64,000 bases of DNA. It comes from Symbiodinium microadriaticum. Its lineage: Eukaryota > Sar > Dinophyceae > Suessiales > Symbiodiniaceae. The first letter of the stretch is position 1. Every line of letters starts with the position of its first letter. Shown here one piece after another: positions 52,601 through 63,239 of this stretch. The notes beneath the pieces were generated by a model, which was not told the DNA's origin, did not search any database, and worked only from the letters and a program-made list of their open reading frames with translations. The stretch spans positions 837,814-901,813 of the forward strand of contig LSRX01000170.1 in the NCBI GenBank assembly GCA_001939145.1, in the 5' to 3' direction. Position numbers and translations under genes: made by a program.

Positions 52601-52725
52601 GCACGAATGATTTGGCTCGGGTGTGAAAGCTGATTTTTCAGAGTTGCCTTCTCACGAAACGAATGCCGTGGCAAGTAAACACATCTTGGGACGCGGCATG
52701 TCTCACTGCTGCATGCTGTTCCCAT
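49696..52725 (-). CDS. Single-exon RAP-domain/helical-repeat protein (about 1009 aa)
   Basis: The frame is open for over 1000 codons; ATG 52725 is the first Met and the stop is at 49696. The N-terminal 90 or so residues are Arg/Ser/Ala/Pro-rich with few acids (RHSFREKATLKNQLSH, SPASTARRSS), which would suit an organelle-targeting region. From about 140 to 700, 35-40 residue helical units repeat, with phrases such as LVTALHRVAKLYDG, MVHLVWSLASLQCW, VTSLLWAMAILNF and ITQIAWALSRLQEA, typical of the RNA-binding OPR/HPR/FASTK-like solenoids. Near the C-terminus LIQSPRDLTISGSMLASART-like sequence followed by LTSLGWVCKEFYFSDIEQAL fits a RAP domain. Expected role: binding and processing organellar RNA. 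Unlike its neighbour it has no visible intron. Confidence 0.85.
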   Translation of the reverse strand: MGTACSSETCRVPRCVYLPRHSFREKATLKNQLSHPSQIIRAAAPATTSPKTSEPVAVVRRVGSPASTARRSSNVLKACLVSSQPGLSGKGRLGPAEPETKHLAVQSLPKAPEPLQPLNSLNSSMRRRALAFHGASMAARKEELLDMHPDRLAIQQDILRARSVGRILAICTAEVLQGMDSINLVTALHRVAKLYDGSHMALVDNPRFELMLSAVSRKVDALNPRGMVHLVWSLASLQCWPDWSGDLIGRCAQCESFTGRDLSVLLGSLAKSKPPKHFKQCEQLQESLVRQLSERLPELTTSLDLACAAAALSRLQVRDEGLFVTIAQQAMPVLSEFSMSDVTSLLWAMAILNFTHGELCEQIRHLLRQKAESCSPKEITQIAWALSRLQEADEELLTETIAPVVRSKFLDFEAPRDLCTLAFAFSNARVFDEGIFNDFAHTLTSKVRVMNAHDVSSVVAAFAGIEYAHKGLFKALQKHAKAITASFTPLQIARTIHGFGTAGVDDTSLYRGLFGQVLQQRHLLHASNIVEILIGLAEAEYVPEGLEELLRDATRLVKWLDAAECIHALHALSRLQMDSTDLIPELMKTIRSRAQGWWRCNLQDMADLVEAMVGLKLDDSLLLNICAGQLPRLLSKTVDTPTFLRLWGAFAELRPHMRERVQERLQKNQRVRDGVAACLSAASEGIRAVRASNSECLTAARAAAQLLCACASLSWDQAPVPDVVQLMREMLGLEEVWQHGQDQHWWPPLAWALAELCYDDLARHVLLPCFRNSSLISMDATGKLYLAAAVVCLGYAEEFAGSKILLDVQLANEHDPCHTGRHMVLQSLELEMAIAGMDVLQGATLPHLEVKPSSLCSAGSLYDYADQVSNALVELAIAHEAKVLIGGCHYVQAVLFGQVALLIQSPRDLTISGSMLASARARTRQLTSLGWVCKEFYFSDIEQALQTSVGLKHLLAPLNAAKKVVKKFRSSLACDCAKRCRPHLLATPWMPDEIAGTRRQPWGTCLRRK

Positions 52726-53023
52726 GGACACTTTGAAGCCCCAAAGACGTGAACTGGTGATCGGATGATGGACCTGCTAGCTGCCACCCCCTGGTGTCGT
52801 GGTCAAGAATCTTCAACCCGCACATTTGCAATGGGAAAGCAAAGCAGTTGCAGGCTACGTTGGAGCAACAACAGCTGCAAGAGAAAGCTTAGCATCAGAC
52901 ACCGTTGCCTGCCGCGTTGAATCCACTTCTCAGTAAGTGGAGAATTCACCCAGCTACATACGAGTACGCAAATCAAGAAGAACCTTGCAGTGCCTCAAAC
53001 GTCCGATTCCTACTAATCAGCCA

Positions 53024-53371
53024 TCAATATCGGTTATACGATAACCCTGGCGTCTGCCGTTCCTTTTGACCACACTGGCTACAACTCTTGTCGTCGGCTT
53101 TCACCAAAATGAGGAGGACCTTGCACGGCGCTGATCGACTTTTTGCAGACCCTGGACTCCCAACAGGTCCCTGGCCCATGGCTTCACGAAAGCGGCGGAC
53201 TTGCTTTTTGGCTGCACCAGATGCCTCAGCTTTGTTGAGAAAAGCTGCGATTCTCCGGATTCTTGCGACGCTTGCAAACCAATGACAAAAGCCTTTGCCC
53301 AGCTTGGGTTTCTCTTGGCATGCTGCCAACTGGATGTAGTTACGACGCTCGGCAAATTCTTCTGCGGCCAC
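53024..53371 (-). CDS. Possible exon(s) of an unrecognised gene
   Basis: A minus frame reads NYIQLAACQEKPKLGKGFCH, then KKQVRRFREAMGQGPVGSPG and APCKVLLILVKADDKSC. AG acceptors and GT-type donors lie at sensible places (for example AG before CTTTTCTCAACAAAGC). It lies 300 bp upstream of the RAP-type gene on the same strand. No family is recognised. Confidence 0.35.
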   Translation of the reverse strand: MAAEEFAERRNYIQLAACQEKPKLGKGFCHWFASVARIRRIAAFLNKAEASGAAKKQVRRFREAMGQGPVGSPGSAKSRSAPCKVLLILVKADDKSCSQCGQKERQTPGLSYNRY

Positions 53372-54199
53372 CTGCCACCGCGCTTCGTGGAGCGGACAGT
53401 GCTGCCATGTGCTACCACTGTCCTGCAGGCACCTCGAGTTTCAGGACAGGCCTGTCTCGGCCACTGCCGTTCTCCAGCCCCTGTTGCAAACGTGTATCAA
53501 AGTGCTCAGAGCTTGGAGCTTCCGCAACACTCTCAAGTCGGGCAGCGCTTTTTTACCCAGGATTTCTGCATGTACACTGAGTCTCTAAACCACAGCCCGG
53601 CTTCGGTCGAGTCTTCACATTTCTCCACATCCTATGACTGCAAGCCCTTAACTTTTGCACTTAAATAATCGGCCAGATTTGCTAAAGCAACGGACGTAGA
53701 AGCCTACCAAGCCCGGTGGACTTTTGGACTTTGAGTAGTCCAACGACTAGTGACTCTAGACTCTAGACGCGATGGCTGTGCAAGCATGCAGCCGACTACC
53801 TGCGGACGCCGAGAGCAACATCCCAGGATGAACAAACGTGCTGCTTCAACGGCTTGAGCAGGAAACCTCCGAAACAAACGCACCATCAGTGCCTGGGAGG
53901 TCACTGTGTCAGCTGCAGTTGGCCGGGCGTTCTGTACAAACTTCTCTCAGTATGAGTGCTCTACCAGTGCTGTCCAGCATGCGATACAAGCCCACATCTG
54001 TAGCGCACCGCCCATTTACATCATCGTCGTTTCGGCACAGCCAATCCACGATTTGGAGGCAGCGACCGTCCTGAGAGGAGCGAATCAATGACGCGTGTTG
54101 GGTATGACGGCATATGACCCGGAAGGCACTTGGCACTTGCCTGAGTGTGGTTGCAAGAGTGCTGCTTGTTGGGGTCGACCGTGGGCTGGCAGGTGCCTC
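53372..54199. other. Stretch without a supportable gene
   Basis: Only featureless short open frames. No RNA gene or repeat is recognised. Confidence 0.4.
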
Positions 54200-54229
54200 G
54201 ACAGTCCTCCACAGCCACAGGCTGTCCCA

Positions 54230-54475
54230 CTGAGGAATCTCGGACCCGCCCCGAAATCCGAACCGGCCCCGGAACCGCGCATGGCAAACCGTTCCTGCAA
54301 CCACCCTGCACACGGAACCTCACCGCACCGCGAAGCCGGAGCCCGCGGAACCGCCCCCGACCTGGCCCCAAGCTGCCCCAACCTTAAAAATTCGACTGAA
54401 CACCCCCAAGCTTTTCAAAACTTTCGTCTTACCCCGCGCAACTCGCCCCGGAACCCGCCAGGAAACGCCTAAACC
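54230..54475. repeat. Degenerate CGGAACCCGCCC minisatellite, block 1
   Basis: C/G-rich 10-14 base units (ACCCGCCCCGAAATCCGAACC and similar) repeat irregularly. The Gly/Arg/Phe-rich open frames over it are by-products. Confidence 0.7.
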
Positions 54476-54654
54476 CCAAACCCTATTTCGGCTGAAGACC
54501 CCATGTTTTGACCTTAATTACTGGACTGTTGCGGAGTAGCGGAATACCAGCAAGTGCGAACTACGTGGCCTGCCAACGAAAAATTTGTTATACCCCGATT
54601 TAAAATTAAGCTAACCATACTATAATATTCCAGAGGATTGCCTTGAATAAACTG

Positions 54655-54872
54655 CTCCGCAATTCGCCCCGGAACCCTGCCCGGAACCCGCCCCGAAACC
54701 CGCCTGAACACGTGGCGAACCGGGCCCCGACGCCGAAATGTGTCCGGAACTTGCCCCGCGACTCGCACGGCACCGACCCGGAACCCACCCCCGACCCACC
54801 CCCAAACTGCTTGGAACCCTCCTGCCCGGAACCCGCCCCGAATCGGAACCTGCCCCGAACCGTCTTAGACAG
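54655..54872. repeat. Degenerate CGGAACCCGCCC minisatellite, block 2
   Basis: Same unit family as 54230-54475, separated by an AT-richer 180 bp. Clear copies occur at 54666-54700 and 54820-54860. Confidence 0.75.
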
Positions 54873-55389
54873 GGGTAAGTGTGACCAGCAATTATGCGTG
54901 TACAAACAAGCATGTAAAAAAACATGCCCATGCATAAATTATTATGCAAACGTGTGCAAAAACCTACACATGCAGGTATGTAGATGTGCGTGCGTGTGCG
55001 TGTGTGTATGTACAAAAATGCAAAAACTGGACGAATGGTACTGGCCCACTTAGCCATCGAAAATCCGCACTTCAGGGTCTCCAGGGCCGGATTAGCTTGC
55101 ACTGCGCGCATGGCCCCTGCTCGGGATGACACATACGATTAAGGTGCTTGGCGTGGACCACTGCTAAGGACGACACGCACATTGAAGATGCGATAACCGT
55201 TGTGACATGCTCGAGTGAAAATCAAACCCCACAACTCCCAGTCCGGAGTGAAGGGCATGATCAGGGTTTCTTAGGCTTTGCAGCTTGTCTTTGGAGGCAG
55301 TGTAGTTTTCAAGGCTTCAAGTCCGAAAAGCGAGAGGCGGTAGGGTCAGGTGACGGTTGCACAAGGCCCCAACCCACTGTAGTATGGTG
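54873..55389. other. Stretch without a supportable gene
   Basis: Contains a short CGTGTGTG-type run at about 54990-55012 and no recognisable gene. The 5' end of the LINE to the right is not visible. Confidence 0.4.
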
Positions 55390-56985
55390 ACGGATTCTGC
55401 ATCCGGGTCAAGCGCAGGCTCCTATCGGCAGCAGGTGCAGTAGCGTCGCGTGGCGGAGATCTGGATCTCTGGCGCTTCGGGAATAATGGTTCAATCTCTG
55501 GGACAGACTAGGATCAGATTGGCTGCAACATGCCCTTATTCTTTTCGCTGACGATCATTGGTGTCAGTGGATCATCACAAGTAAAGCTGATTTCGAGCAC
55601 AGCCTCACACAGCTCACCATTGTCTTAGAAACCTTGATGGGCTACAAAGTGTCAGTTAACTATAAGAAAACTGCTATCTTGTTGAGACTTGAAGGAAAAC
55701 AGGCTAAAGCTGTGTTGGGAGAGCACACTAGGATGAAAAACGGAGAAACTCATCTTTGTGTACAGGTGAAGGGCCAAGAGCAACTTATTCCTGTGAAGGA
55801 GACACATGAACATCTCGGCACCAAAGTCATTTATCATCATAGGCTGGACAGAAATCTTGGACATCGCTTGCAGTCTGGGCAGGCCAAGTACCAGGCCCTG
55901 AGAAAGGTCCTGAATTGGCATCATGCTCTTCACGTCAACTACAGATTGCGCCTTTGGGCTGCTCGTGTTAGAACTAGCAAGCACTACTCCCTTTCCGCGG
56001 TAGGCATCACCCGTTCGGGCCTTGACAAACTTACAACAGCTTCCACCAGACATATACGAGCCATCCAGAAGTTACCGTCACACCTTACTCACAGCACCAA
56101 CAACCACGCATGGCAACAAGCCGGAATGCTTAAACCTGGACAGGCCCTGCTGCATGCCCTCCAGCGCTTCAGGGCAGCTCTGCAACGGCGAGCCAGCTCG
56201 GCCCCTGATATCACCACCCGCGCTGATGTGCAGGCTCATGTCGTCCGACTTGAGGTCAATCTGAGTGCTCTGCTTATCAGCAGGAGGAGCAAGATGTTCA
56301 GCTACCAGTGAACAGCACGGATGTACCATGTCCGTACTGCGATGCAGTTTTCAGCACTGAAAACGCTATAAGTATACATTCACAGTTAGCACATCATGAT
56401 TTGCTTCCTCGTGCAGCAAGCACTCCCACTCAGTTTGTGCCGCGACTTCATGCGTGTGGCGGCCTCCCACAATGCCGCTTGTGTCTCAGAACCCTCTACA
56501 AATGGCAAAACCTTAAAGAGCACGTCGAGAGTGGGGCATGGATAAGTTGGGAGGCGAAAGCCTCACAAAGCACCCTGTGAAAGCAGATGCCCAGGTCGTT
56601 GTTGCGCAGCCGTCCCCAGTGGACAACCCGCCGGACACTGCCATCGGTGTGTCGCAAAATGCCCCATTGTTTGAGCGAGTGCGCTTTGCCCAGCAATGCC
56701 ATGATTGGGAATCTCTCCTGCGTGACCCGACGTTGCATAATGATCTCCAGAGCCATTGCACACTGTGTCACATGTGGGTTGCCTCCTTCCGGCATGTAAA
56801 ACAGCACATCTGCAAGGTTCATGAACCTGAAACCCCAGGTCTTCATGATAGAGCTCTTGCACTTTGCCTAAGCTTCAAACATCCCCCATGGCTTAACCTA
56901 GGGGGGGGCAGGAATTGTAAATTACAATTTCCGGGCTTGGACCCCCCACCACAGATATAATTGTAAAAAAAGGTTTGGGCATCCG
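55390..56985 (+). mobile_element. Degenerate LINE with FADD reverse transcriptase and C-terminal C2H2 zinc fingers
   Basis: A frame open from 55487 to 56311 reads LQHALILFADDHWCQW (the FADD active site), GYKVSVNYKKTAI, ETHEHLGTKVIYHHRLDR and STRHIRAIQKLP, as in the palm, thumb and C-terminal part of non-LTR reverse transcriptases. Upstream, a scrambled IRQG-like block lies near 55400-55430. Three C2H2-type fingers follow in two other frames: CPYCDAVFSTENAISIHSQL (56326 on), CRLCLRTLYKWQNLKEHVES (56473 on) and CTLCHMWVASFRHVKQHICK (56758 on). Frame changes at about 56310 and 56540 show decay. The end at about 56985 follows an A run (TTGTAAAAAAAGG), a plausible tail. Confidence 0.75.
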
Positions 56986-57090
56986 TATATATGCGACGCA
57001 AGAAATCAGTCAGTGGGCTACAAACTCAAGTCACTTGCATTCACTCGCACCTGACGGCTTCCTTTTTTTGCACTCCAGACAGTCCCTGCC

Positions 57091-60000
57091 CTAGGTTACG
57101 GGCAGCCAAGGTGGCGCGAGGGAATCGACCTTCTGTACAAAGGATTCCACGGCTTTCAGCGCACCACTCCTAGAGGGATGGAGTTCGCTAAGGACGGTAA
57201 AGACGCTGGCACTGTACTCTTGCGTCGGTCGCCCCGCGAGCATAACATCGAAAAGCATGACTGAGCGAGCACAGAGTTCTTCCCAGAGGATGCTCTTCGA
57301 CTGTCCTTTGGACTTGAAGTGAAACTTGTCGCCGTCCAGCAATGCCACAGAATCTTTCTGGTACAGCTCCGGGAGTTTCCGCAGGTAATCCGGCACCAGC
57401 TTCGGGCATGCAGCCGGCAGAAAGCTGCGGATGTTAAGGCCCTGCACGCCCTTCAAAGCCCCTTCTGTCGATGCCACTGGAGCGGCGGCTGCTTCGGCAT
57501 CATGCTTCCAGACCTTGGAATCCACGAAGCGCTTCAGCTGGGCCACTGCCTCTGGAGTGAAGATATAGCTGGTCCTGCAAGGGTGGGTTTTGACAGTGCT
57601 TGGCACGAACTCCGCCAACACAGCTGTGGGCTCCACGGTGTGCACACGGTTCAGTGCAGAAGCGAATCAGCAGGTGGGAGTAGCCTCAACCAGATCCACG
57701 AAGCGAAGCTTGCCGCACATCGTCACAGGAACTGGGCTCGCTCAAGGTCGCTGCACGGCCAGCCTCCGACCTCCACCCTTTTTTTTCAGCAGGGCACCTC
57801 TGTATGTTGTGAGCAGCAGCCCGAGGCAAATGTGGCCGTCTGCCTCGAAAAGAAGGATCTGTCTTTCCTTCGTGCCGAAGAGGCGCACGGGCTGAAGCGA
57901 GGACTTGTCACGTGTGGCATCGGCTGCGATAGCCTGAACCTTCTCTTGATTTCGAGTCCATGCCGCAAGCCGTGAGCAGCGACCGCCTGTGTCCACGAAA
58001 CAGCTCGCTTGCCTGGCCAAAGCCAGCTCGTGATTGATCTGGTGCCACCCATCTTCCGGATACTGCTTCAGCTCCCTAAGAATCTGAAATCGTGCAGCAA
58101 AGGTCGCAGCTCCTCGATTCGCTGATGCAGGTTGGTTATCGCGGATGCGTCTACCTGTGGAAGCCTCAGTGAAGGGAGCTGCCGAACCTTGTTGAGCAGC
58201 ACGGACACACTGATCCTGGAGAAATCCGCTGGCGGTTGATCCACAGACTTGGGCAGAGGTGCAAGCCTGGCAGGTTCAGCTGGGGGAGGCGTCTGCTCCA
58301 CCACATTCTCCTGGACCAGCTCCGTCATGAGCGAGTCGATGTTTTTCTTCAGCTGCACGTGACTGTCGCAGCACTCCAATAAATCACCGGCTTGCTGCTC
58401 CTCGTCGGGTACAGCGGTGTCCTCGAGCTCCTCAATGTACTCGTCTGCTGCGGGAACGTCCCAAGCATCCACGGCCTCGGGATCCGGTTCTGAGGCCGCT
58501 TGGACGGTGACGAAGGCTTTGCCTTCCACAGCATACCAATGTCTGAAGTCGTTGAGAATCAAATCGGCGCTACGATGCCGGGAGATGACGGACTGGAAGC
58601 ATGCGGCGTCCTGCATCGCCCGCATCCCGATCTCGACCGCTTTCTCCAGAGGCACGGACTCCTGGGCCTCCGGTGTGGCCCACTTCGCGCATCGGGATTT
58701 TTTCCAGCTCTGCAGATGCTGGTAGAATGTGCCATAAATGGAGTCTCTCACGGACGGTTGGCCAGTCCAGGAGGACTTCACTCTGCCGAACCAACTTTCC
58801 GAGGGCCTTTCCGTGCGACCTCGGAGACACCACGGCGAGGCACCGTCGTGAGAAATGGCAGCGATGACTGCATGGGCTAGCACGTGAAGTAGATTTCTAG
58901 CCGTTACCAGAGGCAGTGTGTTCTCCTTCCATCGGGATCCAAACCGGCGCTTATTTTCCGAGATATGCATCATCACCAAGTAATAAGCTGTGAGTGCCGA
59001 CTGCACTGTCAGATCAGGTGGCAGACTGCATAGCCACACAGAAGCGATGAGGGCCCCCAAGAAGCAGGACAGGAGCATCCCTTCTCCTAGCCAGGCGGCC
59101 TCAGTGGAGATCTCGATGAATCGCGAATTCAACCGGAGCCACGAGTCCTTGTCACTTTGCGGGTCTTTGGCACAGAATGCCGTGATCGGAAGTCCTGCCC
59201 ATGATCTGGAGGCTGAAATTTTTGAGACAATGAAAAATGTCATTAGCCCCACATACACTGTGGCCTCGATAAGACAGGCTGGAGTATGGGAAATGAGGGA
59301 TTCTGTCGAGTCGGGTCGTCTGGCAGTCCCGAAAGAACGGTTGGTCCATATCCCCAGGGCCGAGAAGGCCTCAGAAGGCCTTGTGAACTAGCCCATTCGA
59401 GCCGGCATTATCGAAAGCCAGGCTGAGGGGCGGCAGGCCCCCAGAAGCCTTTGTCATTGACTCCAGCGCCTGCCCTGCAAGCTGCATGAAGAGTCGCCCT
59501 TTCGACATCTCCGTGGTCTTGGCTTTGGCCTGGAAAAGCGGCACCATGTCCAGGTCGAAGATGGGGCCGTTATCGTCCGCCCGAGTCACCACGAAGGACA
59601 TGGTCATGCGACTAAGCCAAGCATCCTGCCTCGCATCCTCACGTCGGAGCAGGGCACAGTTTTCCTCAGGGCTCCAACCGCCTCCCACAATCCAGAAGCC
59701 CTCGCCTCCGAGGTTTGGGATGGCCTCGAAGGCTTTTCGCCAGATCGTTTCGTCCATGCTCATTGTAAGCACACGGACAGCCTGAGCAGCTTTCGTCCCC
59801 TGGCCGAGTAGCTTTGCGATCACCCTGGCTGACTGGACCTGCTCGTCGGGATTCACATGACTGAGGAAGAACCTAGGCAGGAGCTCGGATTGGAAATCCA
59901 CCGTGTAGCTTGCAGCTTTAGCAGGCACGTGAAACATTCGAAGAACGTCCTGAGCAGCAGTGCCGCTGCCCAGAGTGTACAGGAGTTCAAGCTTTGTTTC

Positions 60001-62912
60001 CTCGTTCAGAAACATGGAGCTGCCCGGCCTCGCATCCTTGCCTGCTGCCCTTCTTTGTTCGGAAAAGCAGAACGTCTTGAATAAACACTCGACCGCCTGG
60101 TGCTTCTTCAAGCCGCCCGATGCCACCCAGGAGGCCAGTTTCAGGTCAGAGGAGTCCGCCTCACCCAAGCACTCGACCAGTGTCTGGTAGGCATGCTGCT
60201 CATCCTCATGATCGTGCAGCACGAGGCCGTCCACGTTGGCCTTGATGAAGGCCTGGAGGCTAGGTCCTCGAACACGAGTGTTAATGCAGTAGAAGGCCCT
60301 GGTACAAAGATCGAGCAGGCAGGCCAAGCCACACTGCTCGAAGACCTGAGCACACCGTGCGACGTCAGCTTTCATGTACTTGATGTAGTCCCTGCGGCCC
60401 ATCTCGCCGAGGAAGCCTGGAATGCTGCTGGGCCTGTATGCCGCTCTGAATGCCAGATCAGCCAGATCCAGCTTGTAACCCCAAGTCGCGAAGTCTTTCA
60501 TGAAAGGCTTCACCTTGCCTAGCTGCTGGCAGGCGGCACAGAGCGAGGAGCCCGCTTTTGCCCTCAAACAGTCCCTGTGTCGCAGGATGACATAATCCCC
60601 CTCGTAGTGGACCACGATCCTCTCCATAGGAGAACCTTTGATCAGCGGCATGCCTGCGGCGAGCCACTGACGCAGGCTGGACTCTAAGTCAGACAGGAGA
60701 CACTCAGGACAGCCGAGCTTGTGTCCAGAGCATTCACACGAGCACGGCAGAGCAGGCACGACCGCAGCGACCAGGCCACTGGAGAGGCCTTCCCTCTGAA
60801 GGCCTGCCTGGTGTTTAGCAGCTTTCTCATGTTTGAGTACGAAATCGAATCCAGACGTGGTCTCTCGTTGGAAGAACACTTCGGAACTGCATGCCCGACA
60901 GAAGTAGCGGGCTCCACGGATATGCTGGTAGACAGCCATGCGATGCTTCTCCAAATGGGTCTTCAGTAGAGGGACATCAGCTCTGTTTTTGGGAGGGCGA
61001 CCTCGCTTTCCCTTGCAGACTGCCAGGTCAGCGATCGTTGATGCCTCCGGGTCCGGTGGGTCTGCAACTACTAATGCCTGCTCTTGCACTTGGCCATCCA
61101 GCAATGGCTGAGGTTGGGATCCAGCGACCCGAACCGGCTCTGATGGCTCCTCCCTAGGAAAGACTAGGTTGCGGAGCTCCACACACACCACACACTTCAT
61201 CACTTTGTCGGTGCTTAGACAGTTGAGGAACTGATCCCAGTGCCCCTTCAGGCATTGAGCTTTCTTGGCACGGTGTGCACCTTGAAACTTCTGAGAGAAG
61301 TCAATGCCGGCCTGGGTTGCAAGCACAAGTCCACGATGCCTCTTGTCCTCCCTGGCCTTAGCTCCCGTCTTGCGCCTCTGGGTCTTGCGGGACTGCTCGG
61401 GGTCTGCATCATCCTCCTCCTTCGCTTCCACCAAGATGAGGCCTGTCTGCCCCGGATTGGCATCGTCGCCCTGCCCAGCCTGATCAGCCACCGGACCGAA
61501 GTGGCCTTCGCCCGCCGGCTCGACAGCAGCCTTTTTGGGCGCATCAGGTATACTGGAGGCCTCCGTCAGGTCATTGTCCTCGGCCTCATGAAGCATGGTA
61601 GAGGCCTCCGCCGGGGAAGTGCACACAGAAGCAAGGGCTGCATCGTTGAAGCCTGCAGCCGGGATGTCCGGCGGCCAGGAGCTGTCCTGCAGCATGTACC
61701 GCAGAGCGAGAAGAACTCGATGACCACAGCTCCATGACTCTCTCTGAGTGGAGCATGCAGCCGGACTCAATTCGTAGCGAAAGTTGTGCTTCTTGCTGAC
61801 ACCACTCAAGAACTTTGAGGCTTTCTGCCGAATCACTGCATTTCTCTTCCCGTCGAACAAGACAGCTTCCCTTTCACCACGAGCGATGGCTAAGGCAGCC
61901 CAATGGTGCGGATCACATACTACTGCGAAAATGAAGGGTGCTCCATGCATCAGGTCCAACCACTCCTTTTGGCACTCATTGGACTCTAGAGTCAGGCAAA
62001 GATTGGCAGACCACGACTTGCCGAAATGCCCTTGTGCGATTTCCACGAGGGCATGCAGGAGGCCGCCCCAGGACAACATCTCTCCCAGCTGAACCTGCGA
62101 ACAGAAGAAACGAAGGGAAGTTGCTCGATGTTGTTCGTTCAAGGCTACACTGCCCCCAAGCAAACCCGGTCCTGCTCCGGGACGTATGGCTGCAGAAACT
62201 GTGCGACGAGATCCTCGTAGAAATCCTCGGGCTCCTGCTTTACATGTCCAGAGACTCGCAGCGGCGATGGCAGGCTCCGCAAGTCTGACTTCGTAGAGCT
62301 TGATGCTTGCAGGGCAGAAGTCGCTGGCACGGGTGCAGGCTTCACAGAGCTTGATGCTTGCAGGGCAGCAGTCGCTGGCACGGGTTCAGGCTTCACAGAG
62401 CTTGATGCTTGCACGGCAGAAGTCGCTGGCACGGGTTCAGGCTTCACAGAGCTGGATGCTTGCACGGCAGCAGTCGCTTGCAGAGGTCTCCGCACAGCAA
62501 AGGCTCCTGTGGACCGCGATGGCTCGAGCTCTTGCTTCACATGCTGTATGTCGGGCAGGATCTCACTGAACAAGTCTGGTATCACACGCACCAAGAGCCA
62601 TAGCAGCTGCCGCTGGTTCTTGCTGCAGGACAACACTCGATCTCGTAAGGGCCCTTCGTCGGTCTCTGGCATGAACTCTCGTGTAGCTGCACTCCAGGCC
62701 GTCTGCTCTGCGAGGAATGCACCTGGGCCCTCAGGAACCCACTTGGCTTGGCTCTGCAGCGAAAGCGACTTCCACTTCGAGCCATCGCCGCCGTTGGCAT
62801 TGACGTACTTAATGTATGCAGCAGCCTCCATCTGTGCCACTTCCACGATCTGCCGGCTGAAGTCTGGGCCCAAGGTTCTCAAAAGACCCCGGTATGTGCT
62901 CTCAGGCAGGGA
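57091..62912 (-). CDS. Transposase-like gene with a Ulp1/C48-type cysteine protease region; decayed or multi-exon
   Basis: Successive minus-strand pieces: 62912-62151, 62094-59371, 59349-59152, about 59220-58068, then about 58080-57742 and 57645-57091. A 56-bp GT-AG intron (62150-62095) joins the first two in phase. The long piece opens with a cysteine-protease pattern: His in DPHHWAALAI, Asp in VLFDGKR, then Gln and Cys in TQRESWSCG (Gln-x5-Cys, as in Ulp1/C48). It continues with Cys/His clusters (KCVVC, YFCRACSSEVFF, CSCECSGHKLGCPEC). Then come TMSMDETIWRK and FDNAGSNGLVHKAF, and downstream SESWFGRVKSSW, the kind of D, D and E contexts seen in P/THAP9-like and related DDE transposases. A TGA after VHKAF and a later frame change suggest decay, unless further introns explain them. 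The N-terminal part carries the SUMO-site-like repeats described separately. Confidence 0.7.
62095..62150 (-). other. 56-bp GT-AG intron in the transposase-like gene
   Basis: The minus strand reads GTGTAGCC at the donor and a pyrimidine-rich TTTCTTCTGTTCGCAG at the acceptor. Removing it joins VCLGA to VQLGEMLSW without a frame break and removes an in-frame stop. Confidence 0.65.
62299..62485 (-). repeat. 51-bp in-frame tandem repeat, about 3.6 copies
   Basis: Unit of 51 bp starting CTTGATGCTTGCA(G/C)GGCAG on the plus strand. On the minus strand it encodes a 17-residue unit, (A)xQASSSVKPEPVPAT. Copies differ by a few bases. Two carry VKPE and one VKPA. Confidence 0.9.
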
Positions 62913-63239
62913 CTGCCTCAGTTAGCAAGTCTCAGACCTACACAGCCAGTCGTCGCACACAACAACAGTGGACATCAGTGGACAGCTGGGGTGCAAGGGT
63001 TTCCCATCCCAGCCGATAGGAAGTCCGCTTTCTTGCACAAGCTCGGCTATCTCAGCCTGCAGCACCTGCCACGGCAATCGCACGGGCAGCCTTGCCATCG
63101 CAACCTGCCAAGGAGCACTCGGTTGGAGACGATTACCACAAACCCAGGGCTGTGGTGGCTGTCCCGGCCTGTGTCCGCGCCCTTTTCGCCGCCGGCTGGA
63201 TCACGTTTGCATCTCCGGGCCGTCGTTCTGGGACCTGCC
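62913..63239. other. Spacer; 5' part of the transposase-like gene may lie here
   Basis: An AG acceptor at 62913 suggests an upstream exon on the minus strand, but none is recognised before the hairpin array. Confidence 0.4.

Noticed and set aside
54085-54935. Arg/Gly/Phe-rich proteins
   Set aside because: By-products of the CGGAACCCGCCC repeats.
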